From Posidonia oceanica (lineage: Eukaryota > Streptophyta > Magnoliopsida > Alismatales > Posidoniaceae), in contig JAZBRS010000023.1 of NCBI GenBank assembly GCA_037176725.1, positions 31,987,001 through 32,051,000 of the forward strand: a stretch of DNA of 64,000 nt, in the 5' to 3' direction. Within the stretch, counting starts at the first letter, position 1. Each line of letters starts with the position of its first letter. Both the position numbers and the translations under genes were made by a program. The notes under the pieces are model-generated. The model ran no database searches, had not been told where the DNA came from, and saw only the letters and a program-made list of their open reading frames with translations. Shown one piece after another: positions 21,367 to 34,029 of the stretch.

Positions 21367-24300
21367 CTTTTTTTTGTAAATGGTAGTTTATATTAATATT
21401 AAGTCAATACTTGGTAATGAGTACCATCACTAAGTATACTAAAATACAATTGTCTTTCCTCTATATAAGTTAGGAGGCAAAATAGTATTACAATGTATAA
21501 CCAAAGCTGGACACGACAAAATATGGCATAACATAAGCCAGACAGGTCAAAAAATAATGTAAGCATCCATATAGAAGTTTGTCAAAAGAACTTAAACACC
21601 AAAGACTTCTTGGGTTAATATCCCTATGTTGTTGTATCTAAAGAACTTGGGACCATAGAAGTCAGGGCAGTGGCAATCTTTCGGCTTGCTCCCACAGCTA
21701 CGATGCCGCTAGCTGGTGCATTAGGTGGTGGATCATCCATCATAGGGAAAGCATTGTCCCAATCAAGCTTCATCTGCCTCTGAGCATGTGGAATGGAGGC
21801 TTGGTCTAGTCCCTGTCCGACGTGAAGGTTTTCTGTCCAACAAGAGGTTAGTGACAGAATGTGGTGAAATATTGAGGAAATATTTCTACCTGGTTTCTTA
21901 ATATAACTTCATTCCTATTCAACCATAAGCACCAGATTGTAGCAAGAACAAAAATGTTCCAACCACGCTAGCAGATGTTGAACTTAAAAGTAGTGTATAA
22001 TGAAAAAATTTCAGAAATATTGATACTATGCAAAAGATTGTTTGCAACAACTAATAAAAATTCCCATATAGCTTTAGAAGTAGAACAATGCAGGAAAATA
22101 TGTAGAGTCGATTCCTCATTAGCACTATAGATTTCACAGTAAGCTGGACTAGACCAGCCCCTTTTAGTTAAATTAGATCTAGATAAAATTTTATTATGAA
22201 GCACCAGCCATGTAAAAATTTTAACTTTAAAGGGAGCATCACATTTTCAAATGGATTTCCTGTGTAAAGACCTTAATCCTCCATCATTTAGAATGTTGTA
22301 ACAACTTTGGACTGTGAATCTTTCACTAGCTGTAAGAATCTAGGAAATAGAATCATCTTCATTTGACAAGAAAGTAGAGTTCGAAAGACCATACAACTGG
22401 TGAAAATGGAGACTGGGGTTATGTGAAGAAATAAACATGCTATTGTTGAAAGCTTCCTGTCCATTATTTAGAAATGTCAATAGCATTTTTGCAAGGGAAA
22501 CTTTTTTATTCTTAGCCAATGAATATAAGTCAAGGAAAATAAATTTCAGTGAAGTATTTGCAAACCATTTATTTTCCTTGAAAAGAATTTTCTTGCCATT
22601 GTTAGTTGAAAATCTAGTGAAAGTGTTAACTACAGGGTAATAAAACTTTAATTCCTGCCAAGGATGTGAGGCATTACTAGAGGAGACATTCAATAATGCC
22701 CCAAAGTTGTTATGGTAGAAATATCTGCTCTATATAAGGGTGGGCCATTAAGTCCATTGTTATTACCCAGAAGCTACCAAAGCAGTTTATACTTAAGTAC
22801 AACACTAAAATTTCTAATGTTAATAATCCCCAAGCCATCTTGTTGCTTTTTTCTACAGATATATTGCCACTTAACAAGGGGGATACCTTTATTTCTAGAT
22901 AAATTTGAGGTCCACAAAAATCTCCTTCTAGTTCTATCAATTTCTTTCTCCACCCTGACAGGTAAATGGAGGACAAATAGATAATAGGTTGGAATTGCTG
23001 ATAACATAGAGTTAAGAAGGGTAAGTCTTCCCCCAAGGGATAAGTACCTAGACTTCCAAGATTCTAGTTTGCCAGTGATTTTATCTATGACTGGATCCCA
23101 ATCATTAAAGGAGGCTTTTTTAAAATGCAAGGGAAGACTTAAATAGAAGATTGGGAGGATAGTCTTAGTACACGCCAGCATAGCACTGTATTTATCAGCT
23201 AATAGTTCAGAAATTCCAATTCCAATTAAGGAGGATTTATTGAAATTGATTTTCAGTCCATATTAGGCTTGGAAGAAACAAAGAATTCTTTTAAGGTTGA
23301 TGATACAACTATCAGATGGAGTAAGAAAGAGCAGGGTGTCATCAGCATATTGTATATTTAATACCTCAGGACTATTATGAGGAAATTTTTTTCCTTCAAT
23401 TAATTTATTATCTTCCCTAGATAGAGCATTCTATTTAATACATGTGTAATAATTATAAATAATAATAGAGATAAAGGATCACCTTGTCTAAGTCCCTTTG
23501 AGGCTCCAAAAAACCTTTAGGTGATCCATTGACTAGAATAGAGAATTTTGCTGTAAAGATGCACATTTTCATCCATGTCATCCATTTTTCCCAAAACCAA
23601 ATCCCTTGAAAGCATTCATTAAAACATCCCAATTTACATGATGAAAGGCCTTTTCAAAGTCTAATATAAGTATGATTCCTGGCCTCTTGGAAGAATGAAG
23701 AAGATGGAGTGTTTCCTATGCTACTAGAAAACAGTCACTAACATTAGAGAATCATCTAATAGAGTGTTGAGAATAGGGCTGAGCTTAGAGGTAAGACATT
23801 TGAAAATAATTTTGTAGCTACTAATTAATAAGCTAATAGGCCCATAATCTTGGATTTTCTCGGCCTTGCTTTTTTTAGGAATAAAAGCTATAAAGGTTTG
23901 ATTAATATATTGCAAAGCATCAATGTTATTTGACTCATGGAAAATTTGAAAAAGATCCATCAAATCCCTCTTCATCATATTCCAATAATGATGATAAAAG
24001 CACATGGGAAAGCCATCAAGACTCGGGGATTTATCTCCCACCAGGGACAAAGCATTGCGTTTAATTTCTTCTTCAGAAAATGGGATTTTAGTGTCTTGAG
24101 GTTGAGGAATTTTATTTGGCAAAAGGATATTCTAATTGAAGGACATCCTAGGGGCCTAGGACTTATTGAAGAGATAATAAAAATGAGTTTTGATAGCATT
24201 GCAAATTAAGGATGGAGAATTAGACCAATTGCCATTAATGAGCAGTGATGTTATGGAATTTGTCATTCTTCTACTATTAACATCTTTATGAAAGAAAAAA

Positions 24301-25260
24301 TTATTTAGGTCACTTTCTTTTAACCATTGAATGCAAAAACGTAGCTTCTAGTAAATTTCCTGCCCAAAGAGGATATGAAATTGTTCCATTCTTAATACTT
24401 GTTTCTGATGCCATTTCTCCATAGATAAGGGGCAGGATTCAGCTTGGACATCCAATCTATTAATTATGTCCTCTATTTCTACTAATCGAGTGCAATAATC
24501 ATTTTTGTGAGTGAGAAGCCAATTTTTGATTGACCATTTTACTGCTTTAAGTTTGTAAGAAATTCTGGTAATAGGATCTGCATTAGGTGAAAAATCATCC
24601 CAACAATCCTAGATTAAGGGTCTGTTTAGTAAGAACAAGCTTGACCAATATTGCATTCTTCTGAAAGTTTGACCAAGTGTAAGAACAGTTGGTGGGTGAG
24701 AGATTTATAAGATTGGAAGTGGCAATGAAGTTGTTGAACTGTGCCATAAGTGGAGTGACAGCATACCTATTTTCTTGGGAGAATTTAATGATATTGAAAT
24801 GTCCACCAATAACCTAATTGTCAGCTGCTAGGGATTGTAAAGATTTGAGTTCCTCTAGAAACATAATTTTGAGGTGAGGAGCACGGCCTATAATTCCCAG
24901 TAAGCCACCACTCAAAGGAATCAGAGTAGATCCTAAATTTTATAGGCAATGAGTAATTTCCACAATTTACCTCAAATTTAGAAGCTACTAAGGCATCCAA
25001 GCCAATCAAAATACCACCAGCAGCACCTTGAGAGGATAGAAATTCCCAACAAGTTAATATACCTCCCCCAATGGATCTGAGAAGGGGCTAAGAAAAGGAG
25101 TCTGCCTTGGTTTCACAAACGATATGGAAATCACTCTTGTATCGACACACAAGATTTCTAAGCTCTCTATGCTTATTACTGCTACCCAGCCCTCTAAAAT
25201 TCCATGGTTGAATGATCATCGATAAAGATAATTAAAAGCTCAGAGCAATCAGCTGCTCAG
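21367..25260 (-). mobile_element. L1-type LINE, ORF2 part, minus strand
   Basis: The 3' end is marked by an A tail on the minus strand (T run at about 21367-21375). Coding remnants run from 25219 to 21968. No ORF1 is seen before ORF2: the element is either 5'-truncated or separated from ORF1 by the CACTA transposon that begins at 25275, only about 55 bases upstream of the ORF2 start. Clear flanking duplications were not found. Confidence 0.75.
21968..25219 (-). pseudogene. LINE ORF2: endonuclease, reverse transcriptase, zf-RVT (degenerate)
   Basis: Start ATG at 25219 opens MIIQPWNFRGLGS, the classic N-terminus of plant L1 endonuclease (Asn in NFRG is catalytic). RT remnants: SPSLDGFPMCFY and QTFIAFIPKK (24122-23724), then [13 protein letters not shown] (near 23500) and NIQYADDTLLF (YADD at 23349-23338). 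After that come KLESWKSRYLSLGGRLTLLNSML (23181-22774) and a C-terminal zf-RVT with TKRGW and CEIYSANEESTLHIFLHC (22204-21968). Several stops and frameshifts interrupt it. About 1080 codons remain, close to full length for this ORF without its N-terminal partner. Confidence 0.8.
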
Positions 25261-25274
25261 CACATGCATTACTA

Positions 25275-26104
25275 CACTACAACAAAACTGTTTATTATCG
25301 ACGGAATTTTCCCAACGGATTTAATTCCGTCGGTAATTAAATTTACTTAGTCACTTACCGATGGAAAATCCGTCGCTAAAATACTATCGACAGAAATTCT
25401 GTCGGTAATAAAAAAACATAATCTATTACCGACGGAATTTCCGTTGGTAAGTAAAAACCCAAAAGACTAAAAAAATTTCACAGGTATTCCCTTTCTTCTG
25501 CCCGATTCCTCTTTTAATTTCCTCTTCTCCTTCTTCCGCCTCCACTCGAGACCACCTCCTCCCGTCCTCCTCCGACGAAATTGACCGCCACCTCCAGTCC
25601 TCCGGTCCTTGACGGCCCGCCACCTCCGCCCTCCTCCTCCTATCCTCGACGACGCCCTCCTCCTCCAGTCATCACCGGACGGTACAGTCCTTGACGACGC
25701 CCTCCTCCTCGAGTCCTCCTCCTCCTCGACGACAGAAGGCATTCCAGGTAACCTCAGTAACATCATTAAAGTCTCTTTCCATTTGGATTTCTATTTTATT
25801 GCCATGGTTCAAAGTGTGCATGTTCTTTGATTTCGTTATTTGAGATATGGATCAAAAGATATGTATAATTCTTTATACAATCAGAGTCTTGGATACCAGT
25901 CTGTGGTTGCTTGGCATTTTATTCTTAATGTCTTGCAATTTGTGTGTGATGTTGCTATTGATTCAAGTTTAAATGAATTAAGTCATTTGATAATTATGTA
26001 TTTATGTTTACTGAACAGTTTATATAGATTTCAATGGTCACTCTATTGTTCAATGTATTAAAATTCGTCATTCTTGCTTTCTTTCAATTATTTGATTATC
26101 ATAG
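25275..26104 (+). repeat. CACTA 5' terminus with subterminal palindromic motifs
   Basis: Within 25285-25450 the motif ACCGACGGAA and its complement TTCCGTCGGTAA recur about four times as inverted pairs, including TTACCGACGGAATTTCCGT at 25427-25445 and a variant GACAGAAATTCTGTC at 25390-25404 that keeps both arms matched. In CACTA elements such subterminal repeats bind the element's accessory protein. From 25460 to 25760 there is a C/T- and GAC-rich stretch that may be a 5' exon; from 25760 to 26104 AT-rich sequence with no recognisable gene. Confidence 0.75.
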
Positions 26105-29100
26105 TGTTGACACCCCATTTCGACAGGGTTGAATTGGCGGATCTCTCTGGCGGCTAGGAAAAATCCAAAACTACACCTTTCTCTTCACCCTTCTTTTCAA
26201 ATCAAAACTCCAACTCAAACCTCAAAACCAAATCTAGAACTACACCCATTTTCTAACCCAAAAACCACTCCAAAACCCTCTCAAAACCTTAACCTAAAAC
26301 CATCCAAGACCTTAACCTAAAACCATCCAAATCTAGGTCCAAACCTACACCTTTCCCTTCCTCTTTGTCTCCAAATCAAGCCCAAACTTAACCTAGAATC
26401 ACACCCCTTTCCCAAGCCCAAAAACTAACCAAAAACCATAGGAGAACTCGCCATCCCTGACTTAGCAAACCCACCAAAAATCTTAGAAATTTTCAAACCA
26501 AAACCACTCCTAAAAATCCTAGAAAACCTAGGTAAAACTACCTTTTTTCTGCACCTCAAAGCCCTTCCAAAACTTTCCCAAAACCAAACCCAAACTCTAG
26601 GTCTCACACTAGAGACCCCAGGCCACACATCCACCAAATTTCACCTCTTTTCTAAACCTCTAACCCCTTCATTTACCCAAATTATCCTTTTTTCTCTCTT
26701 GGATTATTCTTTTCTCTCTCCTCTCTCTCTCCTGATTATCCTCCTTCTTTTCACTCCCTTCTCTCTCTTCTTCTTGCCTGGCTATGGGCCCACCTTGTGC
26801 GTCTATCTCTTCTACATTTTATTTGTATTTTTACCTTATTTTTAACATTTTCTTTGATTTTCTAAAAATGGTTTTCTTTCAACTCCTCCCTTTCTTCTTT
26901 ATTCCTACTTTTCTCCTTTTTCTTGCTCCTTTTTCTTTTCTTTTCCTTCCTTCTAATAAGTCTTCAAAAAACCCTTAAAAACCATCAAGACCCTAAAACA
27001 AAAGGAAAACAAACCAAAACCTTAAGAAAAATAATTAAAAGCATTAAACAAACATTTAAAAACAAAAACCTAACTAAATCTAACTAAAACCAAAAACCAA
27101 GAATGTAAGCTAAAAAATGCAAAACAAACAAAAAGAAAATGCTATAAAATCAAAGAAAAAACCAAGATATAATCAAAACAAGCTAGAGTAAAAACCCTAC
27201 TAAAAACAATCAAAAAACAAATCCTAAAAAGAAAGAAAACAATTAAAAATGCTAAGGCAAGTAATTAAGAGAAAAAAAAACTTAACTTAACAATCCTAAA
27301 AGAAACAATTTGAAAACTTAATTAAAAAGAAAAAGCAAACAATCAAAAATTTAAAAACACTTAATTAAACAAGAAAAACTTAACTAAAAAATATTAAAAG
27401 AATTCAACAAACAAAATCAAATTTAAAACAAGACTTAAACAAAACCCTAAAAAAGATTAAAATCAAAGGCTAAAACTCACCCTAATTAATTTAAAAACAA
27501 TCTTTAAAAAGCCTAATAAAAAATCCCAAAGACTTAACAAGAAAAACATAACTAAAAGACAATTTAAAAACTTAACAAACATTTAAACAAAAATCAAAAA
27601 CCATTTAAAGAAAACTCAAAATCCTAATCAAAACTAAAACTCCTTAATCCTAATTAACTAATTAAAAACAATCATTAAAAAACCTAATTAAAATCCTAAC
27701 CTAAACACAACTATTCTAAAAACTCTTCCTATCCTTCTCTATTTTTATTTTATTTTTTATTTATTTTCCATTTCTTTTTTCCTCCTTTGCTTTTGGTCCA
27801 ACCCACCTCTCATTCCTCCCTTTCCCTTTCATTTTCTTTTTTTCTCTCTACTGTGCTCCAAGCCCAACCCGTCTCCTTCACTCCTTCTCCTTCTTCTTCC
27901 CTTCTTCCCCTCAAGCCACAACCAAACAACCTCCTCCCACAAACGACAACACCTCTCCCCCTTTGGTTTTTTTTCAAACCTTCACCTGACAGCCACCTTG
28001 ACTTCCCAGCACTCCCCACTACCCACGACCTCCATCACCACCTTACCCTGTGGCCTGAAACCAAGGACAAAGACCCATTCCTCCTCCCATTGACCATTGA
28101 AACCAGTAGACTTTGAGGAGAACAAAACCTGAGAATTTGGATCTAGAAAAAAGTTTGGCTTACACACCTGCAAACACCAGATCTCCAGCTCTCTTTCCCT
28201 TCTTCCAGAACCCAAAAACACCCCCAATCCTTCCCGGAATCCTCCCCCAAAGTGGCCAGTACCCAAACAACCCAGAATCACCTTCCCATTGCTAGAACCT
28301 CCACTACAAGCATCCTAAAATTCCCAAACTCCACCATCGTACTCACCAAGCTCCCACCTTCACAACCCACCCGACATCTCACCACGAAATACCCCACAGT
28401 CCCTACACTTCACTACAAACACCTTCGCCCCTTTTTTTTTTCAAAAACTTCAAACATCCATAACTTTCTCCACACCCAGTAGAATCCACTTCTGTCTCTT
28501 CCTACGCATTCCTCGAACAACCACCTAGCCGCCCGTGCCCTTGTCTCGGCCTGGAATGCCATACACTGCCGTACCCACCTCAGCCTCCACAGGAGGAGCT
28601 TGGCCAAGCCAAAATCCACTCCGGGCTGTAGAACTCGCTTCTGGAAGCTCCGTCACCTTCCCCAGACCTCCGGCGACTCCCCCGAACCACCTCAGCACCA
28701 GCAGCCGCTGCCACGCACCGCCACCACCTCCTCCCGGCCAGCTGAAAACCGCCTAGGTGGATGGCCTCTTCCGGCGTTCGAAAAGGGCGAAAGAATTCTC
28801 CTCCAGCTTCCCCTCTTCCCCTTCTAGCTCCTCGGTCTTTCCCTAAGGCGTTTCGTCGACCACGCCGCCCGCACGACCTCGCTGGACCCGTCATCTTCTC
28901 AGGCACCGGTCACACCAGCTACAGCCGTCTAGCGCCGTCCGGCCCCCACGCGCCGCCGCAGGCCGCCTACCGCTCCGCCCCACGCGCTGGCCTCCCCCGC
29001 GCTCCGCTCAGGCCAGGCCACGTCCTCCCCCGCCGTTCCAGCAGGTCTGCCGGCAAGCCACGGCCACCACTCTTGTAGCAGGTAAGCAACTGTTGGCTTT

Positions 29101-30724
29101 TTTTTTATTATTTTTCATTAGCTTAGTAATTTGCATTTGCATTGCATTGCCATCATTTTAGTTTTTTAATATTACATTTAGGTCCTGCTCGGTTTAAGAT
29201 CTATTTAATTCTGATTTAAAATCATATAGAATTGCGGTTAAAATCTATAGTTTTGCTTATTTACACTTTCATCCAGCTGCAGTTCATTTTCTTTAGCTAT
29301 CTTTTAAATTAAGTCCTGCATGTTTTTTTTATTTCATATTGGTCCTCTGCTGTCATAGTTCTAGTTTTATTTCTTTAGATCTAGTCCAGTTACTTGCTTT
29401 ATTTGCATGTCAGTCCAATCCCAGTTCAACATAGCTTGCTGTACTTTACTGTCTGCTCCAGCATCTTTTTATTTTTGCAATCAGGTCCTTTAGTTGTCAA
29501 ATGCCATTTAAATGCTTGCTGTTATCTTATTAAATTGCTGTTAAGTCCTGATCTTTGCTTTATTTGCAATCTGGTCCGCTGATCTGTTATCAAAGCATTT
29601 AATTTTCATCTTTTCTTTACTGCATTGCATTTTTAGCCCTTGTTTCCTGATTTTTGCACATAGATCCTCTGCATAATTCACAGCATGCATTTAGCCTGCA
29701 TTTTTTCATATAAAATTGCATTTTAGCCCCTGCATATTTCAAAATTGCATTTCATTCCACATCATGTTTAGAAAATCATTTAAATGCATCTTTACCTTAT
29801 TAAATTGCATTTCAAACCCTACACTTTGTAAAATTGTACTCAGACCCTCCAGTTTTCAAAATCTTTGCATATAAACCCCTAATTTTTCAAAATCTTTGCA
29901 TTTAGGCCCCCACTTTTTCAAAATTTGCATATAGGTTCCTAAGTCTTCTAAAAAGTCATTCTTAAGTTCCTTCTCGCGTTCTTGCATGCATTTGCACCCA
30001 TGCATTCTTGCATTTGGCATTCCTTGCACACACAAGCACATTTAGCTCCCATTTACATGGTAGGACCTGTTTTGCACACCCCTAGGACCTCCTGTACACC
30101 TAGATCCATTCTTCTCCCCTGTTCTGGCCCCTCTGCCTTGAAGCCAGCGTATCTTCAGATTCGGCCGTTGGATCTTCTCGACCAAGCTAGCTGGACGACT
30201 CCAGCGGAGCGCTCTTCAGCATGGACCAAGCAGATCTCAGATCAGGCTTCAGATTTCCCAGGTAAGTCCTCCTGAACCCCTGCACAGCATTCATTTGCAT
30301 ACCATTTGCATTACATGCATCGTTTTTGCCTTCCGTTTCCTCGAGCATGTAGAGTAGGACTCCCTCTTCTTATCTATCAACTCTACTCCCCTTTTTCGCG
30401 TATTCTCAAGTGCTTTGTGTTGCGTTTCCCCTGGATTCACCACTAATTACGACTTTCTTCCCCCTTTTCCATGATCCGATCGCACTGCGAGCTTTGGGTA
30501 GTGTGCGAGACACATCGTGGGACGGTTTAGTGGGAAACAGTTACAAAACGGTGGTGATCCTTCCACTTGCTTCTCTTCCCCTTTGTGGGTCTTCACACCT
30601 ACATTACGTGGTCTTTAAACGGCGCTCGTTCTCACACTTGCGCTATTTACCTCCCCTTTGCTTCTCCTACTCTTTTTCTTAGCATCTGCATCTGCATGGC
30701 TTTATCGATGTTTTATTTTGCCTG

Positions 30725-31020
30725 CTTTGGCACCGTTTTGTGTGCCCGCTTTGTCTTTGGCACCGTCTTGCATGCCCGCTTCGCTTTTGGCACTGTTTTG
30801 CATGCTCGCCTCGTTTTCTTGCACCGTTTCGTGTGCCGCTCTTGTTTTCCGCATCGTTTCGCGTGCCGACCTCGTTTTCTTGCACCGTTTCACGTGCTGC
30901 TTTGCTTTCTTGCACCGTTTCACGTGTTGCTTTGTTTTCTTGCACTATTTTGCGTGCCGATCTCGTTTTCTTGTACCGTTTCGCATGCCGCTCTCGTTTC
31001 TTGCATTATTTCATGTGTTT
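30725..31020. repeat. About 30-bp tandem repeats in LTR F
   Basis: Roughly nine degenerate copies of a unit like CTTGCACCGTTTCGTGTGCC. They lie just before the conserved GTGATGCTTACTGCCTGGAG block. LTR B has a different short repeat (50285-50430) at the same place and LTR C a 75-bp pair (14790-14990). Confidence 0.7.
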
Positions 31021-31304
31021 TATGCCGTTTCCTCTTGCATGTCGCCTGCATTGCTTGGTTTTATCGCCGTTTTGCTTTTTCGCATGCATTTGCATATAGG
31101 GCAGTGATGCTTACTGCCTGGAGTTCTCACGAGCCAGGTTTCGCCCGGTTCGGAACACAGACAGCGTTGCTGAGCACTTAGACTACACGTTTACTTCTCT
31201 GCATTGCATTCCCTCACTTAGAGCACACCTATGAGCATTCATTCAGGCATTCATTGGCATTTAGGCATTCAAACCTGCATTTCCCTACGTATGCGAGCGT
31301 AAGT

Positions 31305-31560
31305 CTAGAAAGACCGATTCTCGGGCGTGTCGGGGGTGCCTAACACCTTCCCCGCACGTAACAGGAATCCTTGCCCAGTCTTTTGGCCCACAATGACCAT
31401 ATTGCCCTTATCCTAGGCATGAGTCATATCATTTGCATTCATTTGCATTTGTTTTCCTTTGCATTGCTTTGCATTGCATCCTTTGCTTGGTTTTGCGTGT
31501 TAACTCACGCATTTCCCCGATTTTCCTTGTCTCTCGATATAATAGACACGGTGGCGACTC
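31305..31560 (+). promoter_or_regulatory. Conserved LTR core and internal primer-site-like nonamer, LTR F
   Basis: AGAAAGACCGATTC, GGTGCCTAACACC (31335-31347) and TGGCGACTC (31552-31560), matching the same block in the other LTRs. Confidence 0.75.
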
Positions 31561-31818
31561 TGAATTGTCTTATATTCTTCTTTTCTTATCTTTTCTCCTC
31601 TGTTTTAAGTGTTTTCGAGTTGAGCCCTCCTCCTCGGACATAGCCGCTTATAGTGAGCCTGATTCCGATCGGTGCACACGAGCTTCTGGTAGTGTGCATG
31701 GACGATCTGAACACCGGGATTACTACACATAGTAATTTGTGTGTTTATCACTCTATTCGCAATTTGTGTGTTTATCATAGTACCTGAGTTTTCTGAGTTT
31801 CTTAATTTGTATTGATAG

Positions 31819-32244
31819 ATGGCTTATGTTCCAGATAAGTCATGGATGGACTTTGACAACAAATTTGACCCAGCATTTATTTTTGGGATTGAAAAATTCT
31901 TAGAATTTGCATTAGCCAACAATAAAAGACTCACCCCTGGATATATACCATGCCCATGCACTAAGTTTGGTAATAGAGGCATCCTCACTAGAGAACCTAT
32001 GTATGAGCATTTGATAATAAATGGAATTATGCCTGGATATCGTATTTGGACATGGCATGGTGAGATGCCTTCTGTTTTGTCATCAAGAACTAATACTTGT
32101 ATCGAAAGGGTTAATGATGGCATGCATGAGATGTTGTGTGATGCTTTTGGAATGGGATCCATGAGCGATGACATAGATGACGGGGATGTTGATGTACCCG
32201 TTGAGGAACCCATGAGTGAAGATGTAGATAAGTTTTTCAAATAA
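31819..32244 (+). pseudogene. CACTA transposase N-terminal exon (transposase-associated domain)
   Basis: 141 codons from the ATG at 31819, just after TTGATAG. It has DKSWMDFDNKFDPAFIFGIEKFLEFA, then YIPCPCTKFGNRG and HLIINGIMPGYRIWTWHGE, the zinc-binding transposase-associated domain found at the N-terminus of TNP2-type proteins. An acidic stretch (DDIDDGDVDVPVEEPM) and a TAA at 32242-32244 follow; homologous coding continues after this stop in the next segment. Confidence 0.85.
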
Positions 32245-33891
32245 ATTAAGGATGCAGAGAAACCATTGCACTCAGGACTTGGTTCACCATCGAGGCTATT
32301 GTTTTTGGTTGAACTTTATCACATAAAATGCTTGTCTAGATGGAGTAACAAGTCCTTTGGTATGCTCCTTACGTCTTTAAGGAAGGCAATCCCAGGAGGC
32401 GAGGAAAGCATACCTACGTCCTTCTATGAGGCTAAGAAGATCATTGCTGCATTGGGACTTGATTACAAGAAGATTGATGCATGTTCTAAAGATTGCATGT
32501 TATATTACAAGTACAATGCAAATAATGAAAAATGTGATAGATGTCATGCTTCTCGATGGCAACCGTGGGAGATGGATATAGTTGTTGAAGGACAATCCAA
32601 CACAGAAAAGTCCAAGAAGGTGCCAGCAAAGGTTTTCCGACATTTTCCTCTCATACCACACTTGCAAAGGTTATTCATGTCGTCGAAAGTGACATCCTCA
32701 ATGACATGGCATCATGACGATCGAGTAAAAGATGGTATCTTATGTCATCCTACTGATAGTGAAGCATGGAAAGCTTTAGATAGTGCATATCTAGAGTTTG
32801 CCTCAGATCCACGCAATGTCAGACTTGGTTTAGCAAGTGATGGCTTCAATCCATTTGGCATCATGAGCATTTCTCATAGTACTTGGCATGTCATTCTTAT
32901 GCCATACAATCTTCCACCATGGTTGTGCATGAAACAATCAAATTTTATAATGTCTTTGTTGATTCCTGGTCCTATAGCACCAAGCAATGACATTGATGTT
33001 TACTTAGAGCTGTTGATTGATGAATTAATGATATTGTGACAAGATGGTGTTAAAACTTACGATGCATCTACAAAATCTAATTTTAAGATGCATGTTGCGG
33101 TTCTATGGACAATAAATGACTTTTCTGCATATGCAAATTTGTCTGGTTGGAGTACTAAAGGAAAGTTGGCATGTCCTTGTTGTAATATGGATACATTATG
33201 TCATCGTTTGAAGCATTCGAAGAAAGAAAGCTTTATGCTTCATCATCGATTTTTAGAGCCAACTCATCATTATCGTCGTGACAAGAAATTTGTTGATAAC
33301 ACACAGGAATGGAGAGCAAAGCCGAAGATGTTGTCCGGTCATGATGTACTTGAGTAATTTGAGGGATATGAAAATATAACATTTGGAAAACTAGTAACTA
33401 CTGTTGATGGAGGTAGTCGTAAGAGAAAGCGTGATGAAATTAAGGAAAACAAAAGTTTACCTTATGCTTGGAAAAAAATCAGCATTTTCTTTCGTCTCCC
33501 TTATTGGAAGTCCTTATTGGTGAGACATAATCTTGATGTTATGCACATAGAAAAAAATGTATGTGACAACATCTTGTGTACTTTGTTGAATATTGACAAG
33601 AAATCTAGGGATAACATACAAGCTCGTCTTGATTTGGTGGAAATGGGCATCCGAAAGGATCTTCATCCAGAGAAACGTGATGGAGGTCAAATGTACATAC
33701 TACCTACATGTTACACACTGTCGAATAAAGTGAAGGATGCACTTGCCTATTCATCTAGCAATAGAGGCAAGACTTGTTGGTCCAGTTCAATATCGTTGGA
33801 TGTACACAATGGAGAGGTTTGCTATATTAAAATATTTTTACTTTTAAATTTTGTTTATATTTCATATATAATATTCCTTCTAAATATTTGA
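32245..33891 (+). pseudogene. CACTA transposase TNP2 core
   Basis: Cuts the element at its CACTA ends. Segments in order: GEESIPTSFYEAKKII and CSKDCMLYYKYN with CDRCHASRW (zinc-like), PLIPHLQRLFMSSKVTSSMTWHHDDR, SDGFNPFGIMSISHSTWHVIL, NLPPWLCMKQSNFIMSLLIPGP, then VAVLWTINDFSAYANLSGWSTKGKLACPCC and RHNLDVMHIEKNVCDNI. This is the conserved run of the tnp2 transposase family. TGA at 33037-33039 and TAA at 33355-33357 break the frame, so no full protein is made. Confidence 0.88.
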
Positions 33892-34029
33892 ATGCCTCTG
33901 GTATCTTCTAACTCTGAAACAATATGTTCGCAACAGATGTCGACCAAAAGGATCAATTGCAGAAGGGTGTTTGGTTGATGAGTGTTTGACATTTTGCTCA
34001 CGTTACTTGAATGGTGTAGAGACAATGTT
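33892..34029 (+). pseudogene. CACTA transposase fragment up to the solo LTR G insertion
   Basis: After an AT-rich, intron-like stretch, TCGCAACAG precedes coding CRPKGSIAEGCLVDECLTFCSRYLNGVETM, a hallmark of TNP2 proteins. It stops at the ATGTT duplication (34025-34029) where LTR G begins. Reading resumes in the same frame after 35254. Confidence 0.75.

Larger units (their letters stand above)
26105..31727 (+). mobile_element. Solo LTR F (5.6 kb) of a Tat-type element, inserted in the CACTA
   Basis: Begins TGTTGACACCCCATTT and ends GGGATTACTACA; CATAG flanks it on both sides (26100-26104 and 31728-31732). No primer site or coding region is attached, so it is a solo LTR left by LTR-LTR recombination. 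Order inside: telomere-like C/A tract (26150-26650), pyrimidine tract, A-rich block (26990-27720), GC-rich part (about 27850-29080) ending in donor-like GCAGGTAAGC (GT at 29082), T-rich region with TGCATTTGCATT motifs, 30-bp repeats (30725-31020), and the conserved core (31335-31347) and TGGCGACTC (31552-31560). Confidence 0.92.

Noticed and set aside
30567..31181. 204-codon plus-strand frame in LTR F
   Set aside because: It follows the 30-bp tandem repeats, whose length is a multiple of three, and has no domain.
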